From Candidatus Cybelea septentrionalis (GTDB lineage Bacteria; Vulcanimicrobiota; Vulcanimicrobiia; Vulcanimicrobiales; Vulcanimicrobiaceae): a stretch of DNA of 59,770 nucleotides. The translations under genes and the position numbers were made by a program. Shown here piece after piece: positions 1-10,300 of the stretch. A model generated the notes under the pieces. The model ran no database searches, was not told where the DNA came from, and saw nothing but the letters and a program-made list of their open reading frames with translations. The first letter of the stretch is position 1. Every line of letters starts with the position of its first letter. The stretch is taken from the NCBI GenBank assembly GCA_003158175.1, contig PMHJ01000027.1, positions 22,215 through 81,984 on the forward strand, written 5' to 3'.

Positions 1-128
1 TCGTGTGCGTGTTGCTGAGGAGGCTCTGGACGACGAGCGGAGCCCGGATGGCGGAGCGAGGAGCCAGGCAGCAGGAGCGTAGCCAGGATGGCGGAGCGAC
101 GAGCGGCTCCTCAGCAACACGCACACGA
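1..128. repeat. Long inverted-repeat hairpin element, copy 1
   Basis: Positions 1-22 and 107-128 are perfect inverted complements (22 bp), and the arm may continue left of the window edge. The core between them holds GGAGCCCGGATGGCGGAGCG at 39-58 and a second GGATGGCGGAGCGA near 86-99. The same 20-mer occurs at 49006-49025 inside another hairpin whose arms are completely different in sequence. Here the element lies just downstream of the epimerase stop codon. The transcript would fold into a very stable hairpin, so it could act as a terminator or RNA stabiliser. No protein is encoded. Confidence 0.8.
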
Positions 129-143
129 TAACCCGACAGCCTC

Positions 144-1139
144 CTAGTAACTCATCGTCGTCCAGCGATGAGGGTTCTCCCTAAGCCACTCCCATTCGCG
201 CTGCACACCTTCGCGCAGCGTGACCTTCGGCGTTAAACCGAAGACGCGCTGCACTTTCGCCGGCGATAACTGCATGACGCCCAGCTCGGAAGGCAATCGC
301 ATTCGCCCGGCAACGAGTTCGGACGTTTCACCGGGCTGCACGTTTTCCGTCACGGGCTCGAGGTCCGTACCGGAGATCTCGCAGGCTAGCCGCGCGAGCT
401 GCGACACGGACGTCGCAATGCCCGTTCCGCCGTTGAAGGATTGCGCGCCGCGCAGGCCGCTCTCGATGCAGGCTCGATGGATGCGAACGACGTCGTCGAC
501 GAAGACGAAATCGCGTAGCTGCTCGCCGGCCCCGAAGACGACGGGCGCTTTCCCCTCCAACAAGCGCTTGAGAAAGATCGTCAGCACGCGGCCGTACCAC
601 TCGCGGGGCCCGTAGGTGATTCCGTACCGCAGCGAATGCACGGTAAAGCCGTAGTCGTTCGAAAAGATTTGCGCGTACTTTTCGGCGGCGAGCTTGCTGG
701 CGCCGTACGACCAGTTGGGATCGTGCGGGGCGGCATCCTCTTGGCTCGGCGGATCGACTGCCTGCCCGTAAATGCAGGCCGACGATGCGTTGACGACGCG
801 CCCGACACCGGCGATCCTCGCCGCATTCAACACGTTGATCGTTCCAACGAGGTTCGTACGCATATCGTCGATCGGGTCTTCCAAACACTTGGTAATCTCG
901 AGCTGCGCTGCTTGGTGGGAAAGCGCGTCCTTGCCGCGGGCGGCCGCCGTTAACGCCTCTGCATCCAAGATGTCGCCCTCGACGATCTCGACCTCGCCGT
1001 CGAACGCGGCTAAGTTCTCACGCAGGCCGCTCGAGAAGTTATCGAAGACGGTCACGCGATAACCGGCCCGCAGCAGATCTTCGACGATATGCGAGCCGAT
1101 GAAGCCGGCGCCCCCCGTTACCAAGACCGAGCCCGGCAC
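144..1139 (-). CDS. NAD-dependent epimerase/dehydratase (UDP-glucose 4-epimerase type)
   Basis: This is an extended short-chain dehydrogenase of about 331 residues, probably converting an NDP-sugar for the glycan built by this operon. The N-terminus carries the Rossmann motif VTGGAGFIGSHI, followed by DNFSSG. The catalytic YxxxK is seen as YGASK, with the upstream serine in NASSACIYG. The start is a GTG at 1139 that overlaps the TAG stop of the upstream glycosyltransferase by one base (TAGTG), so the two are translationally coupled. A longer frame to 1205 exists but lies wholly inside the neighbouring gene. It is the last gene of the minus-strand operon. The exact sugar substrate cannot be told from sequence alone. 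Confidence 0.9.
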   Translation of the reverse strand: MPGSVLVTGGAGFIGSHIVEDLLRAGYRVTVFDNFSSGLRENLAAFDGEVEIVEGDILDAEALTAAARGKDALSHQAAQLEITKCLEDPIDDMRTNLVGTINVLNAARIAGVGRVVNASSACIYGQAVDPPSQEDAAPHDPNWSYGASKLAAEKYAQIFSNDYGFTVHSLRYGITYGPREWYGRVLTIFLKRLLEGKAPVVFGAGEQLRDFVFVDDVVRIHRACIESGLRGAQSFNGGTGIATSVSQLARLACEISGTDLEPVTENVQPGETSELVAGRMRLPSELGVMQLSPAKVQRVFGLTPKVTLREGVQREWEWLRENPHRWTTMSY

Positions 1140-2125
1140 TACGCGCGTTCTCCACGGAGCCGGCGCCCTGCAAGTGACCACGCATAGGGTAACGCGCGCC
1201 GCCAAAACTCGAACCCCAGTGCGAAGTTAATTACGGGGTGATAGAACCAGGTCGCGCGACGGTCGCGAATCGCGCCGAAGAGTGCCGCAACGAGCGGTCC
1301 GACGATGGAGACGGCATAGAAGGGCCATACATACGCCCGCAGTTTCCGGGTGGGCGTCCACGCTGCGGCGCGCTCCCAGACCGGTTGATCGCGGTCTTCG
1401 AGACGCTTGGCGATGCGCGGACCAAACTTGCTCACGAAGTTGCGCAGGCCTTCAACGGTGTGATGCTCGATGAGTGCATCGGGAACGTACGCGATGTCGA
1501 ATCCCGCGTGGAGAATATCCACGATAGGCAGGATATCGTCTTCTTCCCAGCCCTCGCGCTTTGGAGCGTTGGCGCGAACCGTCACGCCCTGCGCGATCGC
1601 CACGAGCGGCGGCTTGTCGGCCGGAAAGTCGTACACCAGATATGAGGGCGTCTTGCGCTTCACCCGATAGGCGCGTCCGAACGTGCTCGGCGCGGCGGCA
1701 TCGCCATACAAGAAGTGGTTAAAGGGATCCGTGAAATCGTTGATGTAGCGCGTGCTCAAATTATCGCCGCGGGTACTGACGACGCGCGGAACCGCCGCAT
1801 ACACGTTAGGATCCTCGAACGGCTCCACGATGCGACGAAGGAAATCGCGCGTGTGCAGGATGTTGTCGGCTGCGATGATCACCAAGAGATCGCCGGTTGC
1901 GGCGGCGTAGCCGAGCAGATGACCGGGCTCGGCGAGCCGGCGAGGGTTGTCGACGACGACGCACCCGGCGCTACGCGCGTACTCTTGCGTGCCGTCGTCC
2001 GACAGCCCGTCCACGACGACGATCTCGACTGACGCCGGGGGATACTCCTGGGCGCGGATGCTTTCGATCACCGGCGGAAGCCGCTTGCGCTCGTTGAGGA
2101 CTGCGATGATGAACGAGACCTTCAT
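1139..2125 (-). CDS. Family 2 glycosyltransferase
   Basis: A 328-residue GT-A enzyme that would transfer a sugar from an activated donor to the growing lipid-linked glycan on the cytoplasmic face. It opens with KVSFIIAVLNERKRLPP and IVVVDGLSDDGT, the nucleotide-binding start of GT2 proteins, and has IIAADN in the position of the metal-binding DxD. The C-terminal third contains one or two hydrophobic stretches (near AYVWPFYAVSIVGPLVAALF), suggesting membrane association. Its ATG overlaps the TGA of the upstream dehydrogenase (ATGA), so it belongs to the same operon. The donor and acceptor are unknown. Confidence 0.88.
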   Translation of the reverse strand: MKVSFIIAVLNERKRLPPVIESIRAQEYPPASVEIVVVDGLSDDGTQEYARSAGCVVVDNPRRLAEPGHLLGYAAATGDLLVIIAADNILHTRDFLRRIVEPFEDPNVYAAVPRVVSTRGDNLSTRYINDFTDPFNHFLYGDAAAPSTFGRAYRVKRKTPSYLVYDFPADKPPLVAIAQGVTVRANAPKREGWEEDDILPIVDILHAGFDIAYVPDALIEHHTVEGLRNFVSKFGPRIAKRLEDRDQPVWERAAAWTPTRKLRAYVWPFYAVSIVGPLVAALFGAIRDRRATWFYHPVINFALGFEFWRRALPYAWSLAGRRLRGERA

Positions 2126-3144
2126 GCATCCACCGCAACCTTCGCGCCGTCAAGCTCCGCGGAGCGCAGCGCCGCTTCGATCACGCGCACGACGCCGGCG
2201 CCGAATCTCCCGTCCGAGCGCGTAGGCGTGCCGTTCCGAATGGCACCGGCAAAATCCGCCGCCAGCTTCCCGAGCGCTTCGCGGTTATCGATGAGCGGCA
2301 CGTGCAGGTCCCCCAGCCGGTACGATACCATCTGCTGCTGGAGCGACGTGCTCGACGGATCCAAGACGACGCCCTTATCGTAAATGTAGATTTTTTCGGT
2401 CGGCTCGACGTCGTCCCAGACCGCCATCTTCAAACTTCCGGAGATCATCGTGCGCCGCACTTTAACCGGCGACAGCCAGCTCAAATGCACGTGCGCGAGG
2501 CAGCCGCTAGGGTACCACATCGTCAGAAATGCGACGTCGGGCGTCTTGGCGTGAACGCACGCGCCGAGCTGCAGGGCCACCGATAGCGGCAACTCGTCCA
2601 GGACGTAGTTGATGATGGACACGTCGTGCGGCGCGAGGTCCCAGACGACGTTGCTCTCCTGAAAGAGCCCGAGGTTGACGCGCACGGAGTCGATGTAATA
2701 GACCTTCCCGAGGTCGCCGCCCTCGCGCAACGCCCGCAGCTTCTCCACCGAGCCGGTGTAAAGAAATGTGTGATCGGTCATTAGGCGAACGCCGGCGCGT
2801 GCCGCGCGCTCGCAAAGATCTTCGGCTTCGCTGAAAGTCTCAGCTAGCGGCTTCTCCACCAACACGTGCTTCCCGGCGTCGATCGCACGAATTGCGAGCT
2901 CGTGGTGCGTGCGCGGCGGCGTTGCGAGCGCGATCGCATCTACGCGCGGATCGCCCAGCGCCGCTTCGATCTCCTCGTGTCCCGCAACGGCGGGATAGAG
3001 GCGCCGCAAGCCCTCCAGCCGCCGGCGATCGCGTTCGACGATGCAACGAACCGACCACTCTTCCGAAGCATAGAAATTTCGAACGAGGTTTGGTCCCCAG
3101 TAACCGGCTCCGATCACAGCGACGCCAAGTGGCGCACGTTCCAT
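2122..3144 (-). CDS. Gfo/Idh/MocA family sugar dehydrogenase
   Basis: A 340-residue NAD(P)-dependent oxidoreductase. The N-terminal Rossmann fold begins VAVIGAGYWGPNLVRNF, and the family's EKP motif is present as HVLVEKPLAET. In surface-glycan loci, enzymes of this family next to a DegT aminotransferase oxidise a UDP-sugar at C3 so that the aminotransferase can install an amino group (WlbA/WbpB with WbpE). The neighbour at 3159-4280 is exactly such an aminotransferase. The WlbA-like role is an inference from context. The start ATG at 3144 has AGGAG about 12 bases upstream. Confidence 0.88.
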   Translation of the reverse strand: MERAPLGVAVIGAGYWGPNLVRNFYASEEWSVRCIVERDRRRLEGLRRLYPAVAGHEEIEAALGDPRVDAIALATPPRTHHELAIRAIDAGKHVLVEKPLAETFSEAEDLCERAARAGVRLMTDHTFLYTGSVEKLRALREGGDLGKVYYIDSVRVNLGLFQESNVVWDLAPHDVSIINYVLDELPLSVALQLGACVHAKTPDVAFLTMWYPSGCLAHVHLSWLSPVKVRRTMISGSLKMAVWDDVEPTEKIYIYDKGVVLDPSSTSLQQQMVSYRLGDLHVPLIDNREALGKLAADFAGAIRNGTPTRSDGRFGAGVVRVIEAALRSAELDGAKVAVDA

Positions 3145-3158
3145 AAACCTAGGCTCTC

Positions 3159-4280
3159 CTAGGCAACGAGCAACGGACGGCAGCTCGCAAGAGCGTCGAC
3201 GACACTGACGATCTGGTCTTCGGTGAGCTCGGCAAACATCGGCAGTGAAAGAATCCGATTGGCGCTTTGCTCCGTGCGCTCGAACGAACCGGGGCCCAGC
3301 CCGAGATCGGCGTAGGCGCGCTGCAAATGAATCGGAATGGGATAGTGAACGCCCGTGGCAATGCCGCGCTCGCTCAATGCGCCTTGCACGCGATCTCGAT
3401 TCTCAACCTCTATAACGTAGAGATGATAAACGTGGCCCTCATGGTGCAAATTTACCGGCGGTTCGATGCCGATTTCGCGAAGAAGCCGATCGTACGCTGC
3501 GGCATGACGGCGGCGAGCATCGTTCCAATCATCGAGGTGGCGAAGCTTAACGTCGAGCACCGCGGCCTGCAGCGAATCCAGCCGGCAGTTGTCGCCCTTG
3601 ACGACGTGTTCGTACTTCTTTGCCTGGCCCAAATCGCGCAGCAAGCGTAACGTTTCGTACGAACTTGGATCGTCGCAAACGATCGCGCCTCCGTCTCCGT
3701 ACGCGCCGAGGTTCTTTCCGGGATAAAAGCTGAAACAACCCATATCGCCGAAGCTTCCGGTACGCCGGCCTTTGTAACGGGCACCGTGCGCCTGGCAAGC
3801 ATCCTCGATGACGCGCAGTCCGTGGCGCCGCGCGAAATCGAGTATCGCATCCATTGGAACGGCTTGACCGTATAAATGCACCGGCATGACGGCTTTCGTG
3901 CGCGGCGTCACCGCCGCTTCGAGCAGCTCGGCATCGATCAAATAGGCACGATCCATCTCGACGAGCACGGGACGCGCGCCGACGGCCGAAACCGCGAGCG
4001 CCGATGCGATGAACGTATTAGCCGGAATGATGACCTCGTCTCCGGGTCCGATCGCGCACGCGCGCAAGGCAAGCTCCAAGGCTGCGGTGCCCGATTCGAC
4101 GCCCACGCAATAGCGAGCGCCGACATAGGTCGCAAAGTTCTCTTCGAAGAGCGCTACGTCGGGGCCGAGAATGAAGCTGGCGCTCTCCATCACTTGCATC
4201 ATGCGAGGAACGACCTCTTGCGATAACGCACGAAACTGCGCTTTGAGATCGACAAACGGAACCTGCATCGTCATCGTCAC
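3159..4280 (-). CDS. DegT/DnrJ/EryC1/StrS aminotransferase
   Basis: A 373-residue PLP-dependent sugar aminotransferase. Recognisable segments are GVESGTAALELALRACAIGP (cofactor phosphate binding), the DACQAHGA aspartate and the PLP lysine in SFYPGKNLGAYGDGG. It would aminate a keto-sugar nucleotide, most simply the product of the adjacent Gfo/Idh/MocA dehydrogenase, giving an amino sugar precursor. The first possible start is GTG 4280, with ATG codons at 4274 and 4268; the conserved sequence VPFVDLKAQ begins right after these, so any of the three is possible. It directly abuts the stop codon of the membrane protein upstream. No sugar N-acetyltransferase is visible in the window. Confidence 0.9.
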   Translation of the reverse strand: MTMTMQVPFVDLKAQFRALSQEVVPRMMQVMESASFILGPDVALFEENFATYVGARYCVGVESGTAALELALRACAIGPGDEVIIPANTFIASALAVSAVGARPVLVEMDRAYLIDAELLEAAVTPRTKAVMPVHLYGQAVPMDAILDFARRHGLRVIEDACQAHGARYKGRRTGSFGDMGCFSFYPGKNLGAYGDGGAIVCDDPSSYETLRLLRDLGQAKKYEHVVKGDNCRLDSLQAAVLDVKLRHLDDWNDARRRHAAAYDRLLREIGIEPPVNLHHEGHVYHLYVIEVENRDRVQGALSERGIATGVHYPIPIHLQRAYADLGLGPGSFERTEQSANRILSLPMFAELTEDQIVSVVDALASCRPLLVA

Positions 4281-6509
4281 TCAAGCGCGCTTCGTCGGCT
4301 CGCGGACGAGCGCCTTCAGCAGCGCAAGCACGCAAAGCACGCCCGCCAGCTCGGCGATTTGCTGCATAAACGCAGTGATTTGCACGAGCAAGACGTCGCG
4401 GGATGAGCGATCCGTGAGAATCCAACCGTTCGCCGCAAGACTGAGGCGAACGTGCGGGAGCACGCGCCACGCGCGCAACGCGATCCATCCCGGATCGTAG
4501 CGTTCGTTTAGACGTAAGAGCTCTACGGAATCGGCTGCGCCGTGCACGCGATAGAGCCAGGGCGCGAGCTGGTCGAACGGCAATGCGTGCGTTCGCGCGA
4601 CGCTTTGATGAAGGGGAATCGCGGGAAAGAACCGGGACTGCGCCACGAGCTCGCAGAGTCCACGGCAGGAGACCGCGTCGACGTTTGGCGGAATCGAGAT
4701 CCAGGTAAAGGCTCCCGGACTCGCAGCGAGCGTTTGGCCGTCCGAACCGCTCAATCGTCCACGCACGTAGGCGAGCAGCCACGCACCCGGTGTGACCGGG
4801 TTTGCCAGCGGAGACTGCGTGAGCACGCCGCCGATCTCTTGGGCGAGCGCTGGCGCGCGAGCAAATGCGAGACGTGCATCGATCCACGACGTCGAGGCAT
4901 CGATCGAATCACTCGGCCCGTGCAACGGAGTAACGGCTGTATAGCCCGGTGCATCGCCAAAAAACATATCGCATGGATCGAGACGATCGACCGAAGCGAC
5001 GATTCGCGCGCGTACACACGCCGAGATCAACGGCGCTGCGCCGGCGAGGTCCTGCGTGCGGCGCGTCGCGGAAGAGAGCCGCGACACTCCTAAAGAAGAG
5101 GCGGCCAAGCCAATTTCGCCGTTCGATCGCGATACGAGCCAGGGACGAGCAACGATCCGGCTGACGCCTAGCGCGCGCAACGCATCCGCGTCGCCGTCTA
5201 GCTCGTAGTGGGCGAGCGCCATGTCCGCCGGATAGGCTGGAAGGTAGTCGTTGAGAGCCGCGACGTCACCGGGATATGCGATGGCATCGGGATCGGCGCC
5301 GTCGCCGGCGCCGGTGCGTAATTGCAGCGGCTGAAAGGCCGGAAGAAGGGCGACCCGAGAAAACGGCGGCGCCGCGATCGTCGGATGCGGATAGCTTTGC
5401 GCCGCGACCCAGAGGTCGCTGGGCGGATGGATTAGCCAGGTTATCGGTAAGACGGCGCCGGCGACGAGTGTGACGTATCCCAGCGCTTTCACCCGAGCGG
5501 TCAGCGCCGTGGCAAGCGCGATAAGGAGCGCCGCGAAGACTCCGCCGAAATCGTACAGCTCGCGGAAGACGCCGCTCTCGGGAATCGAGCGGACCGTCCA
5601 TTCATATGCGGCATCGAGCGGACCGTGAACCCCCAGCGCGCCGAGATAGACCAAGCCGGCCGCCGCGGCCGCCCACCTCACCGCTCGCAGGCGACGCGCC
5701 GCTACGACACCGGCCAGAGCAAACGCGCAGAGCGTCCAGACGCAAACCTGTGCCGCCAAACCCAACCGATCGGCGTATCCAGGGAAGTAGCCGCCGAGCG
5801 AGAGCAGCGCAATGGGAGAGAGCGATTGGTTTGCCTGCCATGGCACGCTATACGGGGTTTGCACGAGCGCGCCGCGCTCGGCGAAAAGTCCAACTATGGA
5901 CGGCAACGCAATGAGGATGCCCGCAAGCGGCGCCAACCATTTCTTCGTCACCAAAGCAAAAACGACGAGCGCGCCGGCGGCGACGATGAAGAACTGCAGT
6001 TGCGCTTCGATCAGGGCCAGCCACAACGCCAAACGCACCGGCGATGCATCGCGGCCCCGCGTCATTTCGGCCAGCAGCCCGATCAGGCCGGCGTACGCGA
6101 GGACCATGACAAGATGCCCGGCGACGACTTCGTTATAGACCCAAGGATTGAAGAGTGCGAAGATGCCGGCGCCGATCGCTGCCGGCGCCGCATTCCCCCA
6201 TTGCGACGCCACGTTTTCGGCGGCACGCATACAGCAGTAGCCCGTCGCGAACGCGAACGCGGCTAAAGCGATAAGCGGACCCGTCGCCCACATCAACCCG
6301 ACGAGCGGAAGAGCGATCAAATAAGTCGTTGGATGGGGATTGGCGACGCCGAACCCTACGGGCAGCCACCCGCCGATCGATTCGTTGAAGAATGAGGGAA
6401 TCGCGAGCCGGTCGATCGGCCAGTTCCAGTCGTGGCGCAACGTCGGAGTCCCTTTTGCGACGACGAACGCGGCAAACGCGAGTGCGGCCGCAATCGCGCC
6501 GCTCTTCAC
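4281..6509 (-). CDS. Large polytopic membrane protein, GT-C/YfhO-like
   Basis: About 742 residues. The first half is dense in hydrophobic helices; the second half is mostly soluble with a final helix before the C-terminus (ITAFMQQIAELAGVLCVLAL). The architecture, with a membrane N-half and an extracytoplasmic C-half, matches GT-C glycosyltransferases and YfhO-like glycan proteins, but I cannot name a family with confidence. The start is GTG 6509, overlapping the stop of the preceding membrane gene as GTGA; the longer frame upstream is arginine-rich and is an out-of-frame reading of that gene. The sequence RHDWNWPIDRL near the N-terminus sits in the first outside loop. Confidence 0.72.
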   Translation of the reverse strand: MKSGAIAAALAFAAFVVAKGTPTLRHDWNWPIDRLAIPSFFNESIGGWLPVGFGVANPHPTTYLIALPLVGLMWATGPLIALAAFAFATGYCCMRAAENVASQWGNAAPAAIGAGIFALFNPWVYNEVVAGHLVMVLAYAGLIGLLAEMTRGRDASPVRLALWLALIEAQLQFFIVAAGALVVFALVTKKWLAPLAGILIALPSIVGLFAERGALVQTPYSVPWQANQSLSPIALLSLGGYFPGYADRLGLAAQVCVWTLCAFALAGVVAARRLRAVRWAAAAAGLVYLGALGVHGPLDAAYEWTVRSIPESGVFRELYDFGGVFAALLIALATALTARVKALGYVTLVAGAVLPITWLIHPPSDLWVAAQSYPHPTIAAPPFSRVALLPAFQPLQLRTGAGDGADPDAIAYPGDVAALNDYLPAYPADMALAHYELDGDADALRALGVSRIVARPWLVSRSNGEIGLAASSLGVSRLSSATRRTQDLAGAAPLISACVRARIVASVDRLDPCDMFFGDAPGYTAVTPLHGPSDSIDASTSWIDARLAFARAPALAQEIGGVLTQSPLANPVTPGAWLLAYVRGRLSGSDGQTLAASPGAFTWISIPPNVDAVSCRGLCELVAQSRFFPAIPLHQSVARTHALPFDQLAPWLYRVHGAADSVELLRLNERYDPGWIALRAWRVLPHVRLSLAANGWILTDRSSRDVLLVQITAFMQQIAELAGVLCVLALLKALVREPTKRA

Positions 6510-7336
6510 CGTGGATTCGAAATCGAAGTCGCGCGGCGGGAATCGGCGACGAGGCCAAGACGGATTTCGATTGCAACTCCGATCGTGGCAATGACGATGG
6601 CCACGTACGCGCACAAGGAGGAGATTTGTGCGGATTGAGGCCAGAGACAGGCGACGAGGATCGCCGCCGCGCAAGCGTACGCCGCATAGCTGGTCGTTCG
6701 CTCGAACATCCAGGTCGGGGCGCGTTTGGCGAGCTCAAAGACCGGCATCACGAATCGCCCGAAGCCGGTCGTCCTTATCAGCGACATCGACAGAAAGATC
6801 GTCGCAGCCACAACGGCCCAGCAGGCGACTTCCACGACGACCGCCCTCGTCTCGTTGGGCGCGACGATTGCCAAAACCAAGGCGAGGGCGCCGGCGAGCA
6901 CGCTGTAGCGTCTAAACGCCGCCAGCCGGCCGCCGCCACCCAACTCGATATGCAGTGCCCGAAGCAGTCCGCCGCCCCCGAATGCCGTGACAGCGGCGAG
7001 CGCGGCGCAGAAAAGGAACAGGAGCCCTTCGGCCGCCGGCTGGCCGGCAAGGAGAGCCCCCACGACCAGGATGATCGCGACGAGCGCCACCGACCGCAGC
7101 GCCGCGGGCAAGGTAACGACCAAGGGCCGCTTGCGCTCCGGCATCGCGCCGCCCGGCACGAAGTGGAGCGCCGTCACCGTTAGAGCCGCAAAAATCACGG
7201 CGAGATATACGATCGTTGCCAGTCGCTCGGTATCCGTTTCCGGCAGCAGACTCGAACCGACGATCGCTACGATCGCCGTCACGATCGTGTAGCGCAAGGC
7301 GCGTCGTAGCGTTGAGGCCACGGATGAACTTTTCAT
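6506..7336 (-). CDS. Integral membrane protein of unknown function
   Basis: A 276-residue protein with roughly eight hydrophobic segments and almost no charged loops in between, followed by a short basic tail. I do not recognise the family. The start is ATG 7336, which overlaps the TGA of the giant GT-C-like gene (ATGA), and its own stop overlaps the GTG of the next membrane gene. It is therefore locked into translation between two large glycan membrane proteins. A role as a partner or flippase-like subunit of these is only a guess. The open frame continues upstream of 7336, but that part is arginine-rich shadow sequence. Confidence 0.75.
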   Translation of the reverse strand: MKSSSVASTLRRALRYTIVTAIVAIVGSSLLPETDTERLATIVYLAVIFAALTVTALHFVPGGAMPERKRPLVVTLPAALRSVALVAIILVVGALLAGQPAAEGLLFLFCAALAAVTAFGGGGLLRALHIELGGGGRLAAFRRYSVLAGALALVLAIVAPNETRAVVVEVACWAVVAATIFLSMSLIRTTGFGRFVMPVFELAKRAPTWMFERTTSYAAYACAAAILVACLWPQSAQISSLCAYVAIVIATIGVAIEIRLGLVADSRRATSISNPR

Positions 7337-10300
7337 GGGCGCGACGAGCGCAACGGCCACAGCTCCGGCTTGATTGCAAGCAGGGTCAATAAACCGAGCG
7401 CGATCAACGATACGATCCCTGCGGCGATGTAGTATCGCTGCCCGACGAATCGCAGAGCGATCGTTCCACCCTGCGGAAGAGCCGGCACGACCCATCCGTT
7501 GGACACGCCGTTTACGATAACGTGATTTAGTACGTTCCCGTTGACCGTTGCCTGCCACTCGGGATGATACGCGTCGCCGAATACCAACAGGAACGGAGCC
7601 GCATTTGCCTTTACCGGTAAGGTTACGTCGACCGAGGTCGCAGAGCTTCGCTGCCAGTTGATTGCAAAGGATTGCGTCTTCGGTAGCGTCACGGGTTCCA
7701 TGCTCAAGAGCCCAATCTTCACTTCGCGGTCGGCACTTTTCACGACGTGCGCGCCCCGGGAGAGGAAAACCGGTTGCGTAACGAGCTTGCCGTCGACCCG
7801 AATCGGCAGCGACGTCAGTGATTGCGGACGGTGCAGTGCCCGCGCCGGCATCGCATGGAGATCGTAATAGAGGCCGGTAAACTTCGCGCGCGCATTTCGC
7901 GAAACGAACCATATGCCTTGGATGCGCTGGTATCCGTCGTACCAGTTGTTCGGGAAAGCGTGCATGAGGTTAATATCGAAGTTTCCCTGCTGTGGCAACG
8001 GGAAAAGACGATACCTTACGCTGCCGGGAACGCCGAGAGCAACCGCGAGCCACGAATCACCGCTTCCGGTCGACGAAATATTGCCGATGAGGTCCGGATC
8101 GCCCGCGAGTCCGCCGGGCGGCCCGGCAACCGCTTGTGCACTAAATGAGCCATCACGTCGAACCGGCGACGCTCCCGACGCGGTGCCGATTTGAGTGAAC
8201 GAGAGATCCGGTGCCACCGCCGCCGAAACCACACCCGCACCCAAGTCGCCGCGCTCCCCGCTAGCGGACTTAAAGAGGAAACCCACATCGTTCCAGCCCG
8301 GTGCTAGCGTGAGGTCTGCCGTGACGCTTACCGGCGCGGGACCGGTAAGTTGATCGGTTGAGTCGTATTCTTGCGCGCCGGCACTTCCGCCGAGCAGCGT
8401 CAACGTCCGTTGCAGTCCGCCGTTGACGGTGACGTTTAGGACGCTCCCAACCTGGAGGCGGCTGACTTTCATCGCGGCTCGGACGACAACGTTGCCCGTT
8501 CCGGGAACGAAAACGCGTACGTGCGCCGCGCGAGCGAAGAGAAACCACGATTCCGGGTCACCCCGCTGCCACGCGTAGACGTTAGGATCGTCGCGGTACC
8601 ACGAATCCGGCATGAGGATCTCCGACGTCCCAACGACTCCGGCGTCGGAAATGTAGGGAAGCGTCGGCGAGAGCTTTTTCCTAAAGACCCCGTGAAACGA
8701 GGTGCGCTTGTCGAGGTGGGTCGCAGCCAACCCGTCAGGACCAAACGGACCGACGGCGCTCGCTTCGACCCGGTATTTCCCGGCGGACGGCAGCGTCACG
8801 ATCGTCTTGAAGCCGTAGACCGATTTGGCGAGAGCACTATTTTGCGGAAGGGCTCGCGCGAGCGCCGCGATTCGCGCTTGCCAATCCTTGAGATCGTCCG
8901 CCCTCACGAGCGCGACGTCCAAGTCTTGATCGATGTACCCGTCGGAGACCGCGTGGCGCCCCGCCGAAAGCGTAACCTCCCCGTACAGCGACCAGTCACC
9001 CCCACTTTGGGGGGTGAAGTTTCTGTCGTCTACCGATAGCGTCTGCGGCGGGTCGAGGGCGAAGAGCAACGACTGCTCTCGTGCGAAGACGTCATAGACA
9101 CCGCCCGACTTGACTTCGAAAGGAATCGACCAGTCGGAGGCTACCGACGACGGGCGGATTCGAACCCCGTGAATCAGGGCCTGGTTTATGGCCAGATCCT
9201 GGGCTTGTTCCGCCGATTCGGGGAGGATCGGCGAAAGTGAGAGCATTCCCGACGAGAACTCGTCGGCGGAACGTGCTTGCGGATCGAAGCGAGCTTTACC
9301 GTGCGCCATTGCCTCGACGTTGCCAAGATAGCCGTCCGAAAAAGTGGGATCCGTACCGATCACCGGGTGAGTGACGCCATAGACCAGTGGCAGCGCTCCG
9401 GACAGATGATACACGTGCAGCGGACCGTCCGAGCGTTCGGGAACGGCGCCGAGCACCCGATGGAGAAGATCGTGCGTCAAAGTCGTGGTGTTGAACCTCG
9501 ACTCGTCGGGCGAGCTGAAGTCGATCACCGGAATGAAATCGTCGCGCTGCAAGAACGTGTCGATGCCCAGGACGCGAAACATGTCGGCCGCAAACGGCAA
9601 ACCCTCGCGCGTTCCACGGTAGGCGCGGCGGACCCAAATATCCGTTCCTTGAGAAGGTTCGCTGCCCAGCAACCCATAGATCATTGGACGGCTGATCAGC
9701 GAGTTCTCGATATAGAACTGCGGATTTCCCCAATCGAACTGTTCGAGAAACTGCGTCGGGAAGAGCGCCACGCGGTGCCCGTCGTCATTGCCCAATAGCG
9801 CGTTTTCGCGGTACTCCCACGCGGGGATCGTCGAAGCGGGATAGTTCATTTTCAGAATCAAGACCGGAATGAAAATGATGACCGGCATTGCGACCAGCAG
9901 TCCGCCGAGGCCGGACGGGAGCCACCGCAGTGGTTCTCGACGCGCGGCATTCCAATCGCGCACCCAGCCTAAAACCGCAAACGACGCCAGCGCATAAAGG
10001 CCGCTGATCCCGAACTCCACGCCCGCTACCCATTTATACGAAAACCGGAACATTTGAAACCCGGGGAAGTACCGGTAGAACGCATCGTAGATCGGTGTCG
10101 TTACTGCATCGCCCAACGCGTCGTGATAGTATCCGACGACGATTGGAACCGAGACGATGGTTACGATCAGAAAGTAGAGGGTGATCGGCCGTTGGTTGCG
10201 CGCAAACGCGACGCCGCCCAACGCGACGATCGGCACGAACCAGAGCAGGCTGCCGAACAGGCCCGCAGCGTACGGCGCAGCCCACGGGAAGTACGGCCGG

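Noticed and set aside
7337..7912. N-terminal extension of the 276-residue membrane protein
   Set aside because: Arginine-rich reading of the giant GT-C gene; the ATGA junction at 7336 is convincing.
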